Positions 58,939 to 64,000 of a DNA stretch of 64,000 bases are shown here, piece by piece. How positions within the stretch are numbered: position 1 is the stretch's first letter; each line of letters opens with the position of its first letter. The DNA is from Dasypus novemcinctus (taxonomy: Eukaryota; Chordata; Mammalia; Cingulata; Dasypodidae), in assembly GCF_030445035.2 (NCBI RefSeq), contig NC_080676.1, forward strand, positions 16,592,940-16,656,939, written 5' to 3'. The notes under the pieces are model-generated. The model was not told where the DNA came from, made no database searches, and was given only the letters and a program-made list of their open reading frames with translations. A program made the translations under genes and the position numbers.

Positions 58939-60528
58939 CTGGCGGAGGCAACGTAGAGTCATTAGCACCCGTGAGTTGGGTCTCCGGCTATCCCGAACCC
59001 CCTCCTCCCCACCCCCGTTTCTCTCCCACGATCTGGAAAGGAATCGCAAACGGTTTTCAAAACCCAGAAACCCCTTTCCTGCGCGCCACGGGCTCCGGTG
59101 TCCCCGTCCCCGAGCAGAGCGCGCCCCCACCCCACACGTCTGCACCCCTCCCCCACTTCCGACTGCGCTTGGGGGGAGGGCACGGGGGAGGAGCGATAGG
59201 GACTCCATCTTAGTCGAGTTTCCAAACCCGAAAATTCTGATCCACCTGTTTTTTTGGGGGCTGTTTTCCTCCCAAATCTCCTCACTCGCAACCAGAAGCG
59301 CCTCTGCCGGGAGACTGACCGAGGAGCGCGCGTCCGCTCGATTTCAAGTTGCAGGTCCAGACAAACGTCTTGGCCGCCGCCCAGCCCCCCTCGCCGTGTG
59401 ACCCCGCAAACACCCTCTCCTGGCCCACATCACGTCCTTAAAGTGGGCTCTGTGCAAATGCTCAGACGCCGGGCTGAGTTAAGGACGCGCCGCCGGTGTA
59501 CAGGTCGCGTGCGTAGCGTGGGTTCGTGCTACCGGGGAAGGGATTCTGAGTAACGATCCCTTCTTAGGCAATTTTTACGGGAAACGGAGCCTCCTCCCCC
59601 TTCTCTTTTACCCCCTGAGGGAAAACATTTAGCAGCATTCTTCAAATCTGGCCTAAACCTTCCGGAATCCCTCCAGATGCGTTTGCCGGGAATAATATTT
59701 TATTACGCTGCTCCGGTGGCCTCCCGGAGACCCTGCCGCGGGCGGCCGGCCCTCCCGGGCCCCGGCGACCCTGCGAGGTCCCCCAGACCTCTGGCGCCCC
59801 CAGACCAGCCCCGCGCGCAGGCCGCAGCCCCAGGGCGGGCGCCGCAGGGGCCGCGCGTGACGCGAGGCCTCTCCCGCGATCCCGCGCTGAGAGCGGCGGG
59901 TTCGGGGGGGAGCGCGGGGACGCGGCCAGGCCCCGCCGAGCTCCGCCGGCCGAAGGGCGAGGCAGCGTCCGCGCAGGCCCCGCGGGGGACTCGCTCGGTG
60001 GCGGCGAGGCCCGGGAAGGCGGAGGCAAGGCGCGAATATCGGAAGAGGACCCGCACCCAATCCGGGCGGTGGCCGCCGGCTGCATTCGCTAGGCGGGAGC
60101 GCGGAAAAGAGTCAGAGCCCCCGGGAGCGCAGGCTCCCGCCGAGGTGCAGCTGCTGCGGGGAGGGGGCTAGTGCGGGGAAGGTGGTGTTCGGGCGCTTTA
60201 AGCGAACGGAGGCCGCCCGGCGCGCTGGGTCCGGGGAAGGGCTGCCGAGCTGCCTGCTCGAGAGGAAGAGACGCACGGCTGGGGGGCGGGCGCCTTTGTG
60301 GTCGCTTCTCCTCCCGCTTCCAGGAAAGCCCGGCGCTTTGGGGCGAGTATGAAGTCGGACGAGCAAACAAAGCCCCTGCTCCCCAGCCCCGGGAGGTGCG
60401 GGAGGTCTGCGCGTAACCTGCGCCTCTGCGGTGGCAGCCGGGAGCCCGCGGCTCTGCAACCGCCCGGCCGGGGCGTTTTCCCCCCGCAGGAGCAGTGCTG
60501 CGACACGGAGTCCTCTGATTAATTAAAA

Positions 60529-60542
60529 AAATATATATATAT
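60529..60542 (+). repeat. (AT)n microsatellite
   Basis: ATATATATATATATG after an A run, inside the intron. Confidence 0.85.
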
Positions 60543-61549
60543 GAGAAAGATGCAGAAAAAAGAATCTTATTTGTTCCTGTTTGCCCGTGTTCTCCCCTCT
60601 GATCTGTCAGCATGTACAAAAGCAAAACTTTGTCCTTCCTTCCTTTTTATCGTCTTTTCTTTCTAAAATCACTTACAAAAATGATGCAAAAGAAAACAAG
60701 GTTAAACTTAGGAAACACAGGGGGAATGGAACTGGAGGCCGCTTTTCCCCCTTCTGTAAAGAATTCCCGCCACTCATTCATCCCGTCTTTGGAGTACCTC
60801 GGTCGACATTCACGTGAAACGGAAACGATTTCGCCCCAGACCTGGAGCAGCAGCAATGAAAGCCGGGCACTGAGGTGAAACGGGCAACCAGGAAGTTTCG
60901 AGGCCCCTGGGAGGCCGGGTGGAAGCGGCGCCACCGCCCCCCCGCCCGCCCCTCCCGCAAGCTGCGCGAGGCGCCGGGGTCTCCCCGCCTGACACCCACT
61001 TCCCAACCCCGTCGCGCAGCCATCCCGACTCCCCTCCCCTTCCCCGCTCCTCCAGTAGGGTCGCTGAGCCCTGCGAGGATGGGTGCGCGGAGCCAGCAGG
61101 GTTGGGCCAACCCCCTGTGGCCTGCCCGGAGTGGCCCGGGGATCTGCGGTGAAAGGCCGAGGTCTCCCCGCAGCCCGGGTGCGCGGGACCCCGCTGGGAA
61201 GCGCGGGGCGGCCTGGCCAGCGCCATTTTCTCGCTCCCGGTGGCCGGGCCAGGCTCTCCGCGCCCGCGCGGCCGCCTCTTCCCGCCTCAGATCCCCCCGC
61301 GGCCCCTCTCCATCCGCCGCCCGGGCAGGTGGGGCGAGCCGGGCCCAGGGCGTCCCCGGAGGGCGGCGGGCGGCGGGCGGCGGCGGGGCGGCGCTCCCCT
61401 GGCCGCCGCACCATTGTTCCGGGCTCGCCGAGACCTCGGCGAAGAGAAACCTTTCCGCTCGGATCTGGTGCAGCCGCCTCCGAAGCCAGGCCCGGGATTC
61501 AGATCCCGGAGACTCTCACCTCCTGAGAAATCAGCTCCTGTTCGCCGCT

Positions 61550-62000
61550 GCCGCGGCTCAAGGAAATGAAATGCTATTAATATTTGAAAAGGCAATTATT
61601 TTCCTGTTGAATCGAGCACGGTCTTCATGAATAATTTGTCGCGAGGTCTATTGCCATTTGAGAAACACTTTGTTGGCTTTTCCTCCTCTTTTCATTACTT
61701 TGGGGGAAGGGGGGAGAGTGAGGCAAATGCTGGAGCAGGCGAGGCTCTATAGATTAAAACAACAACAACAATAACAAAAACTCAAGCAATCGGTAATGAA
61801 TCAGGACAGCCGGTGGAAAGGACGCAGTTATAATTCTGTCCTGAATAGACGCAAAACTGAGCCAGCCCGGGCGCAATGAACTTCCTTCTCTGCTGTAGGT
61901 CGATTGCGCTAAGAATTTAACCATTTTCTGCTTCACAGACTTCAAACAGTGGGCCGGCAAAGAGCAGTAAAAGTTTGTTTGTTTAAAACCCCTTGTCATT
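61550..62000. promoter_or_regulatory. Candidate intronic enhancer of ZIC4
   Basis: Abrupt switch from CpG island to AT-rich unique sequence: AATGCTATTAATATTTGAAA, GGCAATTATTTTCCTGTTG, TTCATGAATAATTTGTCGCG and GTCTATTGCCATTTGAG. Homeodomain and POU-like cores are frequent. Confidence 0.38.
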
Positions 62001-62589
62001 AACGACGAGTTCTTCTTCGGCTCAGGATTGCGCGTCCTTCGCGGTGCCGGCCGTCAGCCTGGAGTCCCGGGCCTGTCGCCTGGGGTCAGCGTCTCACTTC
62101 TCCCCCACCCTCGGATTAAAGTCTGGGGGTGGCCAGATGCTTGCGGGAGGGTGGCTGGGGGACCCCGGAAGGAGCTCGAGAAAACCGGACACTTCCCAGA
62201 CCTGCTCCGGAAGGAAAGTATGAGACGCAAAGGGGATTTTGGTCTGAGAGCATCCGCTTGTGTCAGCTTGTCCTGGCCTGGGACTTCCCCGAGAAGGCAG
62301 GGGTTGAGGGTGGAGGAGGGATTTAGCAAAGCTTCTTTCACGGGCTGTGCCAATTTAGGTGACTTCTTAGACTCTGAACAATGGCTGGTATTTCTAGCAA
62401 GATTGGAAATGAGTAAGACAGGGCGTCAGAGAGTAGCAGAAGGGGGACACGGAGCCGGAATTTATTTCATCTCTTTGCCTCCCCATCAGGTTTCCTCCCC
62501 TGACTCCAAAATGAGGGAGGAGAGAAGATGTTGACTTCTTAAACTAAAGAGGGACCGGTGTGGAGAAAACCCTGGCTAAGGAGAGTACA

Positions 62590-62830
62590 AACAGGGGCTG
62601 CTACACTAATTAATGTAACTTCACAAGCTGTTCTGGGAAGTGTGAAAACTTTCTCCTTGCAATTGCATTAATTAGAGATGCTTCTGGTCGTAAGGAGTTC
62701 AACTTTGCAGGCTCTTGCACGTGGCGCCTTTTTTCTCTGTTAACTAGAACTAACAGATGTGGTTGACACATGTCCCCATTTCACTTAACAGCTCAGTAAA
62801 TGACATTTAAGGCGGATGGGTCCCGTTGGG
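62590..62830. promoter_or_regulatory. Candidate intronic enhancer of ZIC4
   Basis: CTACACTAATTAATGTAACT, CAATTGCATTAATTAGAGAT, TTGCACGTGGCGCC (E-box) and CACTTAACAGC in unique sequence within the ZIC4 intron. Confidence 0.38.
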
Positions 62831-63375
62831 TCTCTACTGTGGAGAAAAGGAGAGTTCGCCAAGTGTCCTAAGTGCCAGTACACAAAAGTTCCAAAGTCGG
62901 GCCAAATTTAGCCCACCAGACACCCAAAGAAGTCGCCAAGGGACTGATGACTCTTCTGTCCAGGTGGCATTAGGCTTTGTTTGATGGGTGGAGGAATTGG
63001 TCACGTGATTCCACAGGACCGGGAAAAGTTAGGCCACATTGTTGTTAGGTCTCTGCGACTTTGGGAAATTGTGCCATTTTAACTACCTGAACCCAAACTC
63101 CACGAGCAGGGAGCACACGTTTGCATACACACGGACCCAGCTCGATCACCCTCTTCCCTGCACGGAAACGCTCCCTCCCCTCACTCCAGAAACTTCTCTG
63201 TGATTCTAAGAATAGAAGAGCATAATAGGTGTTTTATGGCTTTGACGCAGGGCAATACACCAAAACACCCCCACCCCACCCCCCAGGTGGAACTTGAAGA
63301 AATCCAACCCCGAGGGCCGGGAAAAGGCCGCCTACTTTCCCCGAGGGTCCGCACCAGACAGCGCCGAATACTGAC

Positions 63376-63993
63376 CTGTGTGAGTTCGTTTGTGTATTTT
63401 GAGATTTTCTGATCTAGCAAAGACCTTCCCACACCCCGGGAAAGGACAGGGGAAGGGCTTCTCGCCCGTGTGCACACGGATGTGATTTACAAGTTTGTAT
63501 TTGGCTTTGAAGGGCTTGCCCTGGCGCGGACACTCCTCCCAGAAACAGATGTGGTTGGCCTGCTCCGGGCCACCGACGTGCTCCACGGTGACGTGCGTGA
63601 CCAGCTCGTGCATAGTGCTGAAAGTTTTGGAGCAGAGGTGCGGGGCCGCGGGGCTGTCGGCCGCCAGCCACTTGCAGATGAGCTCCTGTTTGATGGGCTG
63701 GCGCATGTAGCGGAAGAAGGCGCCTGGGCCGTGGGGCGCAGCGAGATTCATGGTCAGGTTCACGCCCCCGTAGCCATGCAGGGCGGCGGCAGCTGCCAAG
63801 GCGTCGCTGCGGGCTGCGGCACCCGGGGCGAAGGGCTCGGGCCGCGCGTACATGTCTCCGGGGAGCCCCAGGCTCAGGAGGCCGTTCAAAGGGCGGCTGG
63901 GGGAGGTCTGGGGCGGCTGCTCGTGGAGGCCTGAGAACACCGAGGGGCTGCTGACGGCGGCGAGCTGGGGGCCATGGTGTCCGGAGCTGCTAC
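63376..63993 (-). CDS. ZIC4: ZIC4 internal coding exon: N-terminal region and zinc fingers 1-3 (gene partial in window)
   Basis: This exon encodes most of the N-terminal half of ZIC4, a nuclear GLI/ZIC-class C2H2 transcription factor of dorsal neural tube and cerebellar development. In frame it reads a low-complexity lead, the ZIC4-type segment PSRPLNGLL followed by [13 protein letters not shown], and an Ala-rich run ending LHGYGG. Next comes finger 1 (CKW, then [15 protein letters not shown]; the CWCH2 form typical of ZIC finger 1), finger 2 (CFWEEC to KLVNHIRVH) and finger 3 (CPFPGC to [10 protein letters not shown]). The exon ends HTG at a donor CACACAG|GTCAGT, with its last base at 63376. 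The 5' boundary is inferred: an AG at 63994-63995 precedes GTAGCAGC, and the split codon would give Ser, as in the human protein as I recall it. The initiator Met and roughly the first 20 residues lie outside the window. ZIC4 rather than ZIC1/2/3/5 is called from the N-terminal and inter-finger residues. Confidence 0.93.
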
Positions 63994-64000
63994 CTGTTGT

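Larger units (their letters stand above)
58440..61530. other. CpG island across ZIC4 finger-4/5 exon and intron
   Basis: Very high GC and CpG throughout (GCCGCGGGCGGCCGGCC, CCGCCGGCCGAAGGGCG). It continues the island-rich character known for ZIC genes. A GGGCGGCGGGCGGCGGCGGG run near 61.36-61.38 kb is a G-quadruplex candidate. Confidence 0.7.
58939..63375 (-). other. ZIC4: ZIC4 intron between finger-3 and finger-4 exons
   Basis: This 4.4 kb intron is flanked by a GT donor and AG acceptor with matched phase. About 58.95-61.55 kb is very CpG-rich. Beyond 61.55 kb it holds AT-rich blocks resembling conserved elements (61.55-62.0 and 62.59-62.83 kb). Long open frames on both strands at 58.9-61.6 kb follow from GC content and match no family I know. 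Confidence 0.85.

Noticed and set aside
58763..59401. 212-codon plus-strand frame opposite ZIC4 fingers 4-5
   Set aside because: Antisense shadow of the zinc-finger exon extended into the CpG island.
60647..61630. 255- and 251-codon frames on opposite strands in the ZIC4 intron
   Set aside because: Arg/Pro/Gly-rich products of CpG-island composition that overlap each other; no conserved motif.
63470..63934. 154-codon plus-strand frame opposite ZIC4 fingers 1-3
   Set aside because: Antisense shadow of the ZIC4 exon.
1..64000. Bacterial-type systems such as CRISPR arrays, operons, phage or plasmid modules
   Set aside because: The window is vertebrate genomic DNA. Spaced direct repeats of CRISPR type were not seen, and the only long array is a contiguous minisatellite.

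Overview
The window is mammalian nuclear DNA, most likely from a xenarthran, with an armadillo (Dasypus) the best guess. The evidence is a set of tRNA-derived SINEs of the DAS type, which I know only from armadillos and sloths. At least three of them carry perfect 12-14 bp target-site duplications. An L1 3' end and several ancient mammalian repeats (MIR, L2-like, MER5-like) are also present. The repeat families were recognised by eye, not by a database search.

Only one protein-coding gene can be supported: ZIC4, a zinc-finger transcription factor, on the minus strand at the right end. An internal coding exon (63376-63993) carries the N-terminal part and zinc fingers 1-3. A second exon (58938 down to about 58614) carries fingers 4-5 and the C-terminal tail. 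The phases match across the 4.4 kb CpG-rich intron. The first coding exon, the ZIC4 promoter and its usual divergent neighbour ZIC1 lie beyond base 64000. A 3'UTR-like block with two AATAAA signals and a Pumilio motif (minus strand, about 54.9 to 53.8 kb) is probably the end of the transcript. The exons joining it to the coding part are uncertain.

The remaining 53 kb or so holds no supportable protein gene. It resembles the gene desert known to flank the ZIC1/ZIC4 pair on the ZIC4 side. It falls into two parts. Bases 1 to about 22.9 kb are AT-rich and hold the full-length SINEs, the L1 end and most MIRs. From about 22.9 kb onward the DNA becomes GC- and CpG-richer, with several CpG-island-like patches, a strikingly regular 17-bp minisatellite at 23.3 kb, many poly(G)/poly(C) tracts, and dense blocks rich in homeodomain-type motifs. 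Those blocks look like conserved developmental enhancers, but I could not test conservation. Nearly all long open frames in the GC-rich part are by-products of base composition or repeats.
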